Of a DNA stretch of 64,000 nucleotides, positions 45,023 to 55,306 are shown piece by piece. The stretch comes from Allorhodopirellula solitaria (GTDB lineage Bacteria; Planctomycetota; Planctomycetia; Pirellulales; Pirellulaceae). A program made the translations under genes and the position numbers. Below the pieces are notes generated by a model, which was not told where the DNA came from, did not search any database, and worked only from the letters and a program-made list of their open reading frames with translations. Every line of letters begins with the position of its first letter. The stretch's first letter is position 1. Location of the stretch: assembly GCF_007859855.1 (NCBI RefSeq), contig NZ_SJPK01000001.1, forward strand, positions 738,091 through 802,090, given 5' to 3'.

Positions 45023-45838
45023 ATGACAGACCAGTGGATTCAGGGTGAGTTGACCGAAGACGTCCTCGTCGAACTGCAGGAGGCAAAGGAAACGCTCGAG
45101 TATCACGGCTTGGCCGAGCGTTTGACCGAGCTGATGGGAGCCCCAATCACGGCCTCGATCAAGCTGTTGCCATCGATCGCTGAGGACGCGCTGCATACGG
45201 CGGTCGATAAGTCGCTCCAAGCTGCCCTGCGAGTGGCCCTGAGCACACTCGGGGAGGAGACCTCCAGCGGCAAGCCGAAACTGCTCAGTCATAAATGGTT
45301 GGCAGGAATGTCGGGGGCCGCCGGTGGAGCCTTCGGGCTCTCGACGGTTGCCCTCGAACTGCCCGTATCAACGGTGCTGATTCTTCGCAGCGTAGCCGAC
45401 ATCGCCCGTTCACAAGGCGAAGACTTGACCGATGTGAAAACCCAACTCGCCTGCTTAGAGGTGTTCGCGATCGACGGAGGCAACCCCGGCGACGGCGATG
45501 AGAATAGTGAAATCGGCTACTTCGCCGTCCGCGCTGCGATGAGTAAACAAGTCGCCGATGCATCCAAATATGTTCTCAAGCATGGTATCGGTGAGACAGC
45601 CGCTCCGCCGCTGGTGAAACTCCTCCAAATGATCAGCCAGCGATTTGGCGTCGTGGTCAGTGAGAAGTTGGCTGCCCAAGCGATCCCGGTGATCGGGGCA
45701 GTGGGCGGTGCGTTGATCAACAGCTATTTCATCGACCACTACCAAGATCTGGCCCGCGCCCACTTCACCATCCGCCGGTTGGAGCGTGAATACGGCAAAA
45801 GTCTGGTCGAGGAAGCCTATAACGGGATCGAGATTTAG
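45023..45838 (+). CDS. EcsC family protein
   Basis: 271 residues. The pattern matches EcsC: an amphipathic start, then a glycine-rich hydrophobic core WLAGMSGAAGGAFGLSTVAL, ELPVSTVLILRSVADIARSQ, and a C-terminal AIPVIGAVGGALINSYFIDH. EcsC proteins are named after the Bacillus ecs operon, and their molecular function is not established. The flanking genes give no functional hint. Confidence 0.9.
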   Translation: MTDQWIQGELTEDVLVELQEAKETLEYHGLAERLTELMGAPITASIKLLPSIAEDALHTAVDKSLQAALRVALSTLGEETSSGKPKLLSHKWLAGMSGAAGGAFGLSTVALELPVSTVLILRSVADIARSQGEDLTDVKTQLACLEVFAIDGGNPGDGDENSEIGYFAVRAAMSKQVADASKYVLKHGIGETAAPPLVKLLQMISQRFGVVVSEKLAAQAIPVIGAVGGALINSYFIDHYQDLARAHFTIRRLEREYGKSLVEEAYNGIEI

Positions 45839-45981
45839 AGCTTCTCAAAAGGAGGGGCTGCTCAAGTATCGGTGTCGACTCCAATTTAGTGGCCGTCGGT
45901 ACTGTTCCGCGTCATCAGACCGGAGACCCACACACGCACCTGCCCTTGGCGTCAGCCAACGTCGAGCCCGCACCCAGCCGA

Positions 45982-46593
45982 TCATGGCCGCACGAAGTTT
46001 TCACGTAACTGTTCGACACGGCCGTGGTCATCACACCCGGTCAAATGATCGTTGACGATCCCGATCGACTGCATGAAGGCGTAACACGTCGTCGGCCCGA
46101 CAAACTTCCAGCCACGGCGTTTGAGTTCCCCGCTCATTGCCTGCGATTGATCCGTGATCGCAGGAACGTCGGCGTGTGAGTGTATCGGTTGACTACCTGC
46201 GGGTTCATAGCTCCAAAAAAATGCAGCCAGCGAACCCTCGCTTTGCCGCATCTCGGCCGCCCGACCAGCGTTGTGGATAGTCGCTTCAATTTTGCCGCGG
46301 TGCCGGATGATGCTTTTGTCGAGCACTAATCGCTTCACATCGTCGGCCGTCATCGCAGCGACGGCGTCGATGTCGAAGTCATGAAAGGCTTTTCGAAATC
46401 CTTCCCGGCGACGCAGGATGGTGAGCCAAGAGAGACCACACTGGAATCCTTCCAAGCAAACCTTTTCGAAAAGACGCTGATCGTCGGCCGTAGGCCGCCC
46501 CCACTCCTCGTCATGATAGTCCCGATAGCTCGCATCGGTTCCGCACCATCCGCAGCGACTGCGGCCGTTGTCGTCGGTTTGAATATCCATCAC
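45982..46593 (-). CDS. tag: DNA-3-methyladenine glycosylase I
   Basis: 203 residues. The N-terminal RCGWCGTDASYRDYHDEEWG carries the first zinc cysteines, then the helix-hairpin-helix region with LCEGF-like LEGFQCGLSWLTILRRREGF. The catalytic region is in FWSYEP and the C-terminal KFVGPTTCYAFMQSIGIVND. It removes 3-methyladenine from alkylated DNA. The last few residues extend past the usual C-terminus. Transcribed alone. Confidence 0.95.
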   Translation of the reverse strand: MMDIQTDDNGRSRCGWCGTDASYRDYHDEEWGRPTADDQRLFEKVCLEGFQCGLSWLTILRRREGFRKAFHDFDIDAVAAMTADDVKRLVLDKSIIRHRGKIEATIHNAGRAAEMRQSEGSLAAFFWSYEPAGSQPIHSHADVPAITDQSQAMSGELKRRGWKFVGPTTCYAFMQSIGIVNDHLTGCDDHGRVEQLRENFVRP

Positions 46594-46631
46594 GCCTCAT
46601 CTCGGAAGTTGCCTCTGCTCGAAACGACGCA

Positions 46632-48266
46632 CTAGGAAGGCTTCGAGTGCACGTCCGGGCTACTGGGAGACTTTGGCACACTCAGCGAGACGAGGCAACC
46701 GACGGCAATCATCACGATCGGCCCAAAGACAATCGCCAGCAACGGTTCAAAGGGGCTGGCCCATTCCGAGAGTGAGTCTGGCCAATAGGTTGTGCGGGAC
46801 GCCGCCATCCAGGCGACCAAGATCATGCCGACAGCCGATGCCGTGATCGCTCCAGGACTGCGGATCGCAGGCACGACGAGCCCGAGCAAAAACAGTCCGA
46901 CAATCGCCGCCCCCAACACTCCCGAGAGCAACCACCAAATGTCCAATGCGCTTTCGGTCAATCGGATCAGCGCTAACGCCATCAGCGTGCCCATCAACCC
47001 CCACGCGATTGTGGACAAGCGCAACACGCCGACGTTCTCCGCATCGCTCGAAGTGGGCCGGATCAAACGCTGATAGAAATCACTCATGACGAGCGTCGCC
47101 GATGAATTCAGTGACGTCGAAACGGTACTCATCGCTGCGGCAAAAATCGCGGCAATCAAGAGCCCTCGAATTCCTTGCGGAAGGTGAGCAGCGATAAAGT
47201 GAGGGAACACGCGATCGCCCAGATCTTTGGGCGTCAGGGCCGCCGCGGTACTGGCGAGCTGCGAATCGTACTCCGGTGCATCCTCGGCGACTCCAGCCTG
47301 CATGAGTTTTTGCTCGGCCACAATCACTCGCACTTCTTGCAAGTCAGCCGGATGGCTCTCGTAGAAGGCGTACAGGGCGGATCCGATGAAGAAAAACAGG
47401 GCGCTGACGGGCACGTAGAGCATGGCGCCGAACCACACGCTCTTGGCCGCCTCTCGGTCGCTTCGCGACGCGATGTAACGCTGGATGTAGCTTTGATCGA
47501 TGCCAAAGTTGCGGAGGTTGTCGAAGATGCCATAGGCGAAGACGACCCAAATCGTTTTCTCCGAGATATCCCAAAACGAGGCATCCTCCGGCGTCAGGGA
47601 AAACTTGCTGGCCGCACCGGCGACCTCGATCACTTCAGAAGGTCCACCGGGCATGTTCCACAAGAGGATCCCCAGAGCCACCAGAGCACCGGCCATCAAC
47701 ACGACCGCTTGGATCGCATCGGCCCAGATCACTGCGACCAAGCCTCCAACAAAGGCGTACAGCGTGACCGCGACGCCCGTGCATAGAATCACCGTACGAA
47801 TGTCCCAACCGAACAACACCGCCATCGGCAGCGCCATCAAATACATGACGACACCGATCCGCGCAATCTGGAAAAGCAGATAAAAGCAACTCGCATAGAT
47901 TCGCGCCCACAATCCGAAACGACGCTCCAGCAGCGAGTAGGCAGAGACCTCTCCGGAATGGCGATACAACGGCACGAAAAAACGAACCGCGATCGCAGCC
48001 GCGAAGGGCAACGCCAAGGAGTACACGAATGCGTTCCAATTATCGACGAACGCTTTGCCCGGCAACGCTAAGTAACTGATACTACTGAGATAGGTGGCGA
48101 AAATGGAGAGACCGCACAGCCACCCCGAGAGCGTCCGGCCCCCTGCGGTGAACTGGTCCGCTGAGTGATTGCGTCTCCAAAAATACAGCCCCAATGACAT
48201 GATGCCAATGAAGTAGCCGACCAGAACGGCCCAGTCGATAGTGGTGAAGAAGGTCGCGCCGATCAT
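46632..48266 (-). CDS. sodium:solute symporter (SSS/SLC5 family)
   Basis: 544 residues, about 13 TM helices. Recognisable are [54 protein letters not shown], and the later [19 protein letters not shown] that follows the sodium site. The last four codons overlap the upstream aldolase gene in reverse order of translation (48263-48266), so the two are coupled. With the DapA/NanA-type enzyme, uptake of a sialic acid or a related keto-sugar acid is plausible but not proven. Confidence 0.93.
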   Translation of the reverse strand: MIGATFFTTIDWAVLVGYFIGIMSLGLYFWRRNHSADQFTAGGRTLSGWLCGLSIFATYLSSISYLALPGKAFVDNWNAFVYSLALPFAAAIAVRFFVPLYRHSGEVSAYSLLERRFGLWARIYASCFYLLFQIARIGVVMYLMALPMAVLFGWDIRTVILCTGVAVTLYAFVGGLVAVIWADAIQAVVLMAGALVALGILLWNMPGGPSEVIEVAGAASKFSLTPEDASFWDISEKTIWVVFAYGIFDNLRNFGIDQSYIQRYIASRSDREAAKSVWFGAMLYVPVSALFFFIGSALYAFYESHPADLQEVRVIVAEQKLMQAGVAEDAPEYDSQLASTAAALTPKDLGDRVFPHFIAAHLPQGIRGLLIAAIFAAAMSTVSTSLNSSATLVMSDFYQRLIRPTSSDAENVGVLRLSTIAWGLMGTLMALALIRLTESALDIWWLLSGVLGAAIVGLFLLGLVVPAIRSPGAITASAVGMILVAWMAASRTTYWPDSLSEWASPFEPLLAIVFGPIVMIAVGCLVSLSVPKSPSSPDVHSKPS

Positions 48267-49186
48267 AGGATATCGATGCTGCGAAGGATCTCGGCGACAC
48301 GCTCTCGCTCGGGTTGAGCAAAGGCATGAAACGGATCGGCCGGCAGGTCATTGCAGATCCCGATCAGCGATGCGGCCGCCTTGGTCGCTTTGATGTGCCG
48401 CGAAGCGTATTTGCCGATATCGTAGATGTCTTGAAAACGATCAATCTTCTGCTGGATGGAATCCACCGCAGACGCGTCACGCTCCTGCAATGACTCGAAA
48501 CAACTCGTGAACAACCGCGGGGCGACATTGGCGCCACCGCAAACCCCACCATCACCACCGAGAGCATGGGCTTCGGCCAGCTTCGCTTCCGGGCCGAGAA
48601 GGATCGACCAATCGGGACGGTCCTGCTTGAGCTGACAGAGCTGAGCGAAATAGTCCATATCGCCGCTGCTGTCTTTGACGCCCACGATCCCATCGATCGC
48701 CGAGAGCCGACGCAGGGTGTCGATCTCAAACCACACCTTGGTGAGTTGGGGCATGTTGTAGAGCATCAACGGTAGCGGGATCAGCGGCTGGATCGCCTCG
48801 ACGTAAGACGTTAGCTCGGTTTGCCCTGCGGGAAAGTAGTACGGCGTCGTCAACACCGCCGCGTCGGCACCACAATCGGCAGCATATTGAGCCAAATTTA
48901 CCGTCTCGACGAAGGCCGTATCGGTCACCCCCACCAACACGCGAACCCGGCCGTCGACGAGCTGCATGGTCTCGGCAATCAACTCGCGCCGTAACCGATA
49001 ACTGAGACTGGGGGCTTCGCCGGTCGTGCCAAGAATAAACACCCCCGTCACCCCGCCATCGATCACATGGTCGAGCAGCCGCGCCAGCCCCTCGCGGTCG
49101 AGGACGTCGCGAGCACTCAGCGGAGTGATCAACGGCGGCACAATCCCGCCGAGCGAGAACGCAGTAGAAGTCGAGGGGTCGGACAT
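48263..49186 (-). CDS. dihydrodipicolinate synthase/N-acetylneuraminate lyase family aldolase
   Basis: 307 residues. It has [20 protein letters not shown] (substrate-binding GTTGE), the tyrosine in [11 protein letters not shown] and the Schiff-base lysine in [14 protein letters not shown]. This TIM-barrel family includes DapA, NanA and keto-acid aldolases, and specificity cannot be set from sequence here. It lies first in a two-gene unit with the symporter, which fits a catabolic rather than lysine-biosynthetic role. Confidence 0.92.
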   Translation of the reverse strand: MSDPSTSTAFSLGGIVPPLITPLSARDVLDREGLARLLDHVIDGGVTGVFILGTTGEAPSLSYRLRRELIAETMQLVDGRVRVLVGVTDTAFVETVNLAQYAADCGADAAVLTTPYYFPAGQTELTSYVEAIQPLIPLPLMLYNMPQLTKVWFEIDTLRRLSAIDGIVGVKDSSGDMDYFAQLCQLKQDRPDWSILLGPEAKLAEAHALGGDGGVCGGANVAPRLFTSCFESLQERDASAVDSIQQKIDRFQDIYDIGKYASRHIKATKAAASLIGICNDLPADPFHAFAQPERERVAEILRSIDIL

Positions 49187-49282
49187 AGCAGCTTTTCACG
49201 AAAAATTCGACGGGAACAACAGTCTATAGACCATAGCGGATGGGGATGCGAGTGAAAAGTAGACTGGCGATCTGGATCGCGT

Positions 49283-51361
49283 CTATTCACCCCGCGTGCG
49301 AAACCGCCACCAGTAGGCACCGTCGTTGAGCGGGCCGCTCGGCGTACCGTCAATACGCACCCAGCCGCGGTCGCAGGTGAGGAAGTACGCGGTGTCGCCC
49401 TGCAGCTGCGGGAGTTCGTCAAAGACGAGCCGCCGTTTGCCCTGCCAACGCGAGTTCTCGTCCGGGTCGGATTGCCACACCGGGCTGGTCGGATCAGAGA
49501 CGCGGTAGAGCGATAAATGTTTCTGCGGCGTGTCGGCGAAATCGGCGACGCCCGCGAAATCCAGTACCAGATTCGTGTTCGGATCCACCGTGGTGGCAGC
49601 GTTGGCGGGTAACGTCGATCGCAGTCTGGGAAACACCATCCGGCAGCGATGCAGTCCCCAGCCTTGATGCTGCGTCGAAACAGGTTCGCGTGCGCCGGGC
49701 GGAGCAACGATTTCATTTCGGGCAAAATCATGCCAGTGATCGACCAGCTCCGCCAATCGACCGGGCTGCTCCGCGGCGAGGCCGACCGCTTCGGCGGGAT
49801 CCTTTTTAACGTCATAGAGCAGCCAGGGGCTATCGTTGACGCTGATAACTTTCCACTGGCCCCGGAGCAACCCGCGCTGATTGGTCAGCGTATCGAAAAA
49901 CCAAAAGATTTCATCATGGATGGCGGTTTCGGGCAGCGTGGCGTCGCGGAACAGCCTGCTCATCGAGTGACCGTAGAGCGGCTTGATCGGGCGTCCCTCA
50001 TCGTCATTGGGATAGGCCACCCCAGCGAGTTCCAAGAACGTCGGATACAGATCCGTGGCGTGCAGTCGTTGTTTCAAAATCGTGCCGCCCGGGTGCGTCA
50101 CTCCAACTGGATAATGCACGATCATCGGCACCCGAACACCACCAGCCATCGAATGTTTGTACCAATTCCACGGTGTGTTTTTGAGCATGCCCCAACCGTT
50201 ACTGACCATGGGATGCGACCCTGGTTTCCAGGCCAGTTCGCTCGCGTAGGTCGCTGGCGCACCGTTGCCGTAATCGCCCCCGTTATCGGACAGGAACACG
50301 ACAAGCGTGTTCTCGAGAGCAGTCTTTTGACGCAAGTGTGCGATCAACCGCCCGATGTTCTGATCGAGTCGGTCGACCATCCCCGCATACGCCGCCATCC
50401 GATTGGCTTCGATCTGCCGATCCTCGTCGCGAATCTCGTCCCATCGCCGCACCTCGGCATGCGGTTCGCTCAAACGATACCGTTGATCGATCAGCCCCAT
50501 CTCCTGCATCCGCTGGAAACGCTGTTGGCGAAGTTTGCTCCAGCCATCGCGATATCGCGGCGGATATTTTTCGACATTCTCACGTGGCGCGTGCAGGGGT
50601 GTGTGCGGTGCGTTGTAGGCGAGGTAGCTGAAAAATGGCTCGCCCGCCTCGAGTGCACCATCGATCTGGGCCATCGCGGTGTCGGTGAAAGCATCGGTGC
50701 TGTACCACCCATCGGGAACGGGCTTGGCATCGCCGCGACCGCTTCGGATACACACGTGGCCGTAGCCAATGCCGGTCCATGAATCAATTTGGCCTTCGAG
50801 GAAACCATAAAATTCCTCAAAGCCCGCGTCCATCGGATGACGGGGCTGATGCCATTTCCCCGACATCAGAGTTCGGTATCCTGCGTCCGCCATGATCTTG
50901 GCAATTGGCAGCGAGCGGAGATAGTTATCGGACTCGTAGTGCGTGTGCCCCGTCATCAGGCTGGTTCGTGTGAACGCGCACATGGGATTGACGTGAAAAT
51001 TCGTAAAACGAATGCCATCGGCAGCCAGAGCATCGAGCCGCGGAGTATCGATCTCGCCGCCGTAGCAACCCAAATCCGAATAGCCGAGGTCGTCGGCGAC
51101 AATCAGCAGGATATTCGGTCGCCCATCCTTAGCAGCACACGATGAACAAGTGTCGGTTTTAGTAGTGGACGAGGCGACGAGTCCTGCGGCTTTGGACTCG
51201 TCGCCTCGGCCACTACGACAGAAATTGATCGTGCGTTGCTTAGCCGGGTCCACCACTGCCTCTTTCTCGGCGGCCTGACTCGCGACCTGATTCACCGCCA
51301 GTGAGAGAGCCGCTGGCAGAAACGCCAGCGTGAGCAGAAAAACGGCCGAGTGGTGGAACAT
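49283..51361 (-). CDS. sulfatase with an in-frame palindromic element inserted after the signal region
   Basis: 692 residues. Signal peptide LTLAFLPAALSLAVNQVASQ. Then comes about 37 residues derived from the 108-bp element plus its 3-bp duplication, and the sulfatase domain starting NILLIVADDLGYSDLGCYGG. The formylglycine site is NPMCAFTRTSLMTGH (CAFTR variant). Later motifs are FLSDNGGDYGNG and VPMIVHYPVG. An extra C-terminal beta domain (about residues 560-692) follows. The insertion falls in the linker before the fold and leaves the reading frame open, so activity may survive. Confidence 0.92.
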   Translation of the reverse strand: MFHHSAVFLLTLAFLPAALSLAVNQVASQAAEKEAVVDPAKQRTINFCRSGRGDESKAAGLVASSTTKTDTCSSCAAKDGRPNILLIVADDLGYSDLGCYGGEIDTPRLDALAADGIRFTNFHVNPMCAFTRTSLMTGHTHYESDNYLRSLPIAKIMADAGYRTLMSGKWHQPRHPMDAGFEEFYGFLEGQIDSWTGIGYGHVCIRSGRGDAKPVPDGWYSTDAFTDTAMAQIDGALEAGEPFFSYLAYNAPHTPLHAPRENVEKYPPRYRDGWSKLRQQRFQRMQEMGLIDQRYRLSEPHAEVRRWDEIRDEDRQIEANRMAAYAGMVDRLDQNIGRLIAHLRQKTALENTLVVFLSDNGGDYGNGAPATYASELAWKPGSHPMVSNGWGMLKNTPWNWYKHSMAGGVRVPMIVHYPVGVTHPGGTILKQRLHATDLYPTFLELAGVAYPNDDEGRPIKPLYGHSMSRLFRDATLPETAIHDEIFWFFDTLTNQRGLLRGQWKVISVNDSPWLLYDVKKDPAEAVGLAAEQPGRLAELVDHWHDFARNEIVAPPGAREPVSTQHQGWGLHRCRMVFPRLRSTLPANAATTVDPNTNLVLDFAGVADFADTPQKHLSLYRVSDPTSPVWQSDPDENSRWQGKRRLVFDELPQLQGDTAYFLTCDRGWVRIDGTPSGPLNDGAYWWRFRTRGE
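51132..51239. mobile_element. 108-bp palindromic MITE-like element, copy 3, inside sulfatase gene
   Basis: The sequence is inverted relative to copies 1 and 2 and is flanked by TTA on both sides (51129-51131 and 51240-51242), a 3-bp target duplication. The 108 bp plus 3 bp equal 37 codons and contain no stop in the sulfatase frame. Removing them restores the codons for VVDPAKDGRPN. One mismatch (CGGCC for CGTCC) is in the hairpin. Confidence 0.9.
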
Positions 51362-51396
51362 GCTGGACTCTTCGCTTGAGTATGGGCAGGGTCGGT

Positions 51397-52014
51397 CTAT
51401 TTCCCCGATTCGCGGGCGGCGAATTGAGCACGATACCGCGCCGCCAATCGCACATAGTGCTGAGTGTTCTCACGGCAACGGGTGGCGAGCGATTCGCCAA
51501 CAGGCTTGATCACCTTGGCCGGACTGCCCATCGCGAGCATCCCCGCCGGGATCTCGGTGCCTTCGGTGACCAAGGCACCTGCGGCCACGATCGCCCCTTT
51601 GCCCACGCGGGCCCCATTGAGCACGATCGCGCCGATCCCAATCAGAGCCTCGTCCTCCACCGTTGCTCCATGCACCACCGCCGAGTGCCCGACGGTCACA
51701 TCGGCGCCAAGCAGACAGGGGACGCCCGGGTCGCCATGCAACACGCATTGATCCTGGACGTTCGTGCGGGGTCCGATCTCAATCCGCTCGGCATCGCCAC
51801 GCATCACCGCTCCAAACCATACGCTCGCTTCGGCGCCGATATGGACCTCGCCGAGCACAACGGCGCCAGGCGCGAGGAAGGCGGACGGATCGATCAAACG
51901 ACGATCGGGCTCGGTCCCGACGACGAGCTCACGATTCGCGTCGGTTGGCCGGTCGCCGTTGATCTCGACTTTACTGGCTTCGACTTCACTGGCTTCACTT
52001 GGGGTCGGTTTCAT
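51397..52014 (-). CDS. gamma carbonic anhydrase family protein
   Basis: 205 residues with a left-handed beta-helix of hexapeptide repeats: [60 protein letters not shown]. Metal-binding His residues are seen in LHGD and VGHSAVVHG. The N-terminal ~30 residues are extra. Many family members lack carbonic anhydrase activity, so this is a fold-level call. It diverges from yidD, whose start is 15 bp away. Confidence 0.9.
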   Translation of the reverse strand: MKPTPSEASEVEASKVEINGDRPTDANRELVVGTEPDRRLIDPSAFLAPGAVVLGEVHIGAEASVWFGAVMRGDAERIEIGPRTNVQDQCVLHGDPGVPCLLGADVTVGHSAVVHGATVEDEALIGIGAIVLNGARVGKGAIVAAGALVTEGTEIPAGMLAMGSPAKVIKPVGESLATRCRENTQHYVRLAARYRAQFAARESGK

Positions 52015-52028
52015 GGGAGGCTATGAGG

Positions 52029-52319
52029 ATGGATGGTGATGAAAACCAAGAGCATAGCAAACCGACGCGATCGTGGCTGCCGAGGTGGCTGCGTCGGGGC
52101 CTTCGCCGCGTCTTGGCACAATGTCTGATTCTGATGATCCGAGTCTACCAAACCTGCATCAGCCCGCTGCTGGGGCCGAGTTGTCGGTTCACGCCGACGT
52201 GCAGCTCCTACGCGATCGGAGCGATTCGCAAACACGGTCCCATTCGAGGCAGCTGGGCAGCCGTCAAACGAATCTGCCGCTGCCACCCCTGGAACCCCGG
52301 CGGCTACGATCCGCCCTAA
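52029..52319 (+). CDS. yidD: membrane protein insertion efficiency factor YidD
   Basis: 96 residues from ATG 52029, preceded by GGGAGG at 8 bp. The diagnostic block is [20 protein letters not shown] followed by [18 protein letters not shown] and [14 protein letters not shown]. It is a small membrane-associated protein next to the YidC pathway. The N-terminus is longer and more basic than usual. The yidC and rnpA genes are not nearby. Confidence 0.94.
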   Translation: MDGDENQEHSKPTRSWLPRWLRRGLRRVLAQCLILMIRVYQTCISPLLGPSCRFTPTCSSYAIGAIRKHGPIRGSWAAVKRICRCHPWNPGGYDPP

Positions 52320-52355
52320 ACCCACATCTCGGTACACCTGTGCGAATCCGGTAGC

Positions 52356-52715
52356 TCAGCGAGAAATCGACTTCGCAATAATTACCAAAACGGGTAGAAG
52401 AAACCAGAAAAACGGTACCCCGCCGACATCGATACGCGCCCCAACCGGTCTGGCGCGGCGCGGAGGAAGTCTTCGCGTCAGGGCGACAAACAACGAAATC
52501 AATGTTGTCACGACTGCAAAAACAAACAGAATCGCCGCTACACCAATCACCAGCGGCAGCGCCAGATACAGAAAAAAAGGCTCATCCGACGGAAGCGTGC
52601 GCTGGAGGTTTTGGAGATCGCGGTAGGGACGGCTGTTGCCAGCCGCCCCCCGCACAGATCCGTACGTGAGCCTTGACTCATACGGCTCCTCCGTCGGGTC
52701 AAACGATCGCGACAC
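52356..52715 (-). pseudogene. chimeric small membrane ORF, N-terminus from dispersed repeat A
   Basis: 119 residues if read from 52715. Residues about 1-46 come entirely from repeat A (52579-52726). The rest has two TM segments (PLVIGVAAILFVFAVVTTLI and VPFFWFLLPVLVIIA) and looks like a genuine small membrane protein whose original start was displaced by insertion. Whether it is expressed is unknown. Confidence 0.5.
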
Positions 52716-52726
52716 ATCGTGTCGCT
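52579..52726. repeat. dispersed repeat A, copy 2 (148 bp)
   Basis: About 90% identical by eye to 1663-1811, in the same orientation. It ends with the GCGACACATCGTGTCGC hairpin. It supplies the first codons of the 52356-52715 frame. Confidence 0.8.
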
Positions 52727-52817
52727 ACCTGTCGTGATTTCCCGTGACGCTCTAATTGATACTTGATCCGGCACAGAGTCCGGAGCATCGACGCCAATTC
52801 GGCAATACTTCCCTTCA

Positions 52818-53153
52818 GTGAGGTCCCTTTCCTCGACGGACTCCGCCGACGAGATCAAAATGACAAGATTGTGGATCCGCCTTTGCGCTGCGATCTTGCA
52901 GCATTGGTTGATCGTTATCATCGGATGGACTGAAGCGACAGCGATTAGTTTCGCCAAGCTGGCATCACTGATTACGAAGATGGCGGCGGAAATCGCCAGT
53001 CACCTCAACACATCGAGTGCTCAACTGGTGGATTTTTTCAATCGGCTCATCTCCCGCGTCCGACGTCGTTGCCAAAGAACCAAACGCAAGGCAAAACCAG
53101 GAACAATTGAGTTGCTCGCCAACCCAGACCTCCTCGAGTACTGCTTAACTTGA
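52818..53153 (+). CDS. small membrane protein, unknown
   Basis: 111 residues; a start at MTRLWIRLC (52860) is equally likely. One hydrophobic segment (LCAAILQHWLIVIIGW) is followed by an amphipathic helix and a very basic segment (RVRRRCQRTKRKAKPG). No family is recognised. The composition is plausible but support is weak. Confidence 0.4.
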   Translation: MRSLSSTDSADEIKMTRLWIRLCAAILQHWLIVIIGWTEATAISFAKLASLITKMAAEIASHLNTSSAQLVDFFNRLISRVRRRCQRTKRKAKPGTIELLANPDLLEYCLT

Positions 53154-53618
53154 TGCCTATGAGGTCAGCGCAGCGCCACCTACGGTGTCTCGTTGGTCGT
53201 GGAACGTCGACCCCGAAGTGGGTCGCAGATCCCGGCATGAATGATCTTCAACCCGATTCGGGGTTGGCCTGTGATGCTCGCGTCTTATCCGGTGGTGTTC
53301 GCTTACGCTCAATCCACCGGCTATTTTCCGTCATCCCTGACGGGATACTTCTAGATATTGAGCAGGTCGTTGGTTCGTCCAACACGACACTTATTCCTCC
53401 CCCGTTGCTTGTTCGGTGGAGTTTGCCGAGGGCCTTCCTCCTGTTGACTTGCCACAAGTATCCCGCAAGGGATGATCGAGGACGATACCGCGAGTTGGGG
53501 TGTCGCCGGTGGGAACCAGCCCCACGTGATAGGATGATGGGTTCGCTAAGGTAGCTGGGGGTCGGCCGTCGATCGCTCGGCACTCCACGCCCCGTATCCC
53601 TCACTTCTAGAAAGTCTC
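53154..53618. other. gene-free stretch with inverted repeat
   Basis: Contains GTCATCCCTGACGGGATAC (53331-53349) and its near-complement GTATCCCGCAAGGGATGATC (53458-53477), separated by about 110 bp. This looks like a decayed palindromic element. No protein or RNA gene is recognised. Confidence 0.5.
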
Positions 53619-55139
53619 ATGAACGCATCGGTTTCCATTCCGTTTCGCCTCCTGATCGCAGGCTTTGCAGCGGGATTGCTGACGCACCCGGCTGCCAACG
53701 TTGCTGCCGAAGAGATGTCCCGTCCCAACGTCCTGATTCTTTACGCGGATGATCTTGGCTTCGGAGATCTCTCGATCCAGAACCCTGATTCGAAGATTCC
53801 GACCCCGAATCTCGATCGTTTGGCTCGCTCGGCGATGCGGTTCACCAACGGTCATTCCTCATCGGGAATTTGCACACCGAGTCGATACGCCATGTTGTCC
53901 GGCCGATATCACTGGCGAGACTTTCACGGCATCGTAGGTCCGATGGGCGGTTCTGTCTTCCAGGCTGAACGGTTGACGATGCCCGAGATGTTTCAAGAGC
54001 ACGGTTATCGCACGGCCTGCATCGGTAAGTGGCATTTAGGATGGAACTGGGAAGCGATTCGCAAGCCCGATGCTAAGAAACGAGCGACGGGCAGAAGGCG
54101 GTTCTACGGACCGGAAGCCTACCAATGGGAAAAGTCGATTCCCGACGGCCCGTTGGCGCATGGATTTGATTACTACTTCGGTGACACCGTCATCAATTTT
54201 CCTCCCTACGCTTGGATTGAAAATGACAAAGTCGTCAAAGCCCCAGATACCGTTCTGGACACCAGCAAATGGAAGCCCATTAAAGAAGGGAATTGGGAGT
54301 GCCGCCCGGGACCGATGTGCTCGGACTGGGATCCGTACGAAGTGATCCCGACGCTCACCCGCAAAGGCGTGGAGTACATCCGTTCGAGATCTGGCGAAAA
54401 TGCACCGTTCTTTCTCTACTTTGCGTTTCCCTCGCCGCACGCCCCCATTATTCCCAACGACCGATTCGATGGTAAATCGGAGGCTGGACCGTACGGCGAT
54501 TTTGTCTACGAAACCGACGACGCTGTGGGGCAGTTGCTGCAGGCGGTACACGACGCGGGTCTCGATGAAAACACAATTGTTGTCTTTTCAGCAGACAACG
54601 GGCCCGAGAAGTATGCGTACGCTCGCGATGAGAAGTTTGAGCATTGGTCATCTCGCCCTTTTCGTGGGCTCAAACGTGATATTTATGAAGGTGGCCACCA
54701 CGTCCCCTTTCTCTTGCGGTGGCCCAGCACTACCCAGCCTGGAACCTCTTCCGATGCCCTGGTATCGCAGATCGACCTGCTAGCGACCTTTGCCGAATTG
54801 CTTGAAACGGAGGTCCCCGAGGGAGCGGAGGACTCACACAGCATGCTGCCCTTGCTGCGAGGTGAGTCCGATCGGGTGCGTGACGCTCATGTGCACAACA
54901 CAAAGGTCGGCCAGTACGCGGTACGACAAGGCGACTGGGTTTTGATCGATGCGGAGAACGGGTACGTCAGTGGTCGCTCGCGTCCGTGGGAAGAAAAACA
55001 TGGCTATTCAGCCGACAACGATTCTCCGGCAGAACTCTACAACCTCCGTCAGGACATCGGCCAGAGAAAGAATGTTGCTTCGAAGCATCCCGATCGAGTG
55101 GAATCCATGCGATCATTGCTCGAGGACATACGCCGGTAA
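53619..55139 (+). CDS. arylsulfatase-type sulfatase
   Basis: 506 residues. A signal peptide ([20 protein letters not shown]) precedes [20 protein letters not shown]. The formylglycine motif is [20 protein letters not shown]. The second metal site is in [16 protein letters not shown], and [17 protein letters not shown] is near the C-terminus. It is an exported sulfatase of the S1 family that may act on sulfated algal polysaccharide. Convergent with the next sulfatase. Confidence 0.94.
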   Translation: MNASVSIPFRLLIAGFAAGLLTHPAANVAAEEMSRPNVLILYADDLGFGDLSIQNPDSKIPTPNLDRLARSAMRFTNGHSSSGICTPSRYAMLSGRYHWRDFHGIVGPMGGSVFQAERLTMPEMFQEHGYRTACIGKWHLGWNWEAIRKPDAKKRATGRRRFYGPEAYQWEKSIPDGPLAHGFDYYFGDTVINFPPYAWIENDKVVKAPDTVLDTSKWKPIKEGNWECRPGPMCSDWDPYEVIPTLTRKGVEYIRSRSGENAPFFLYFAFPSPHAPIIPNDRFDGKSEAGPYGDFVYETDDAVGQLLQAVHDAGLDENTIVVFSADNGPEKYAYARDEKFEHWSSRPFRGLKRDIYEGGHHVPFLLRWPSTTQPGTSSDALVSQIDLLATFAELLETEVPEGAEDSHSMLPLLRGESDRVRDAHVHNTKVGQYAVRQGDWVLIDAENGYVSGRSRPWEEKHGYSADNDSPAELYNLRQDIGQRKNVASKHPDRVESMRSLLEDIRR

Positions 55140-55212
55140 GCAGTTTCATCTCATGCGTAAACGTTCAAGAATCGAGATCAATCTGCAGAAGAATTCGATC
55201 TCGAGACGCGGC

Positions 55213-55243
55213 AATGCCACCAAACTTCCCCGGTGGCATTTTC
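55213..55243 (+). terminator. possible terminator after sulfatase
   Basis: AATGCCACC (55213-55221) pairs with GGTGGCATT (55232-55240), with a 10-base loop and a short T tract. It lies 74 bp after the stop of the plus-strand sulfatase. The T run is short, so strength is uncertain. Confidence 0.45.
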
Positions 55244-55306
55244 ACGACTTGCCGCCGCTAACCCATGCGGCCCGTCGATCCGGTGGACGGTCCTGATACG
55301 AGCAAA

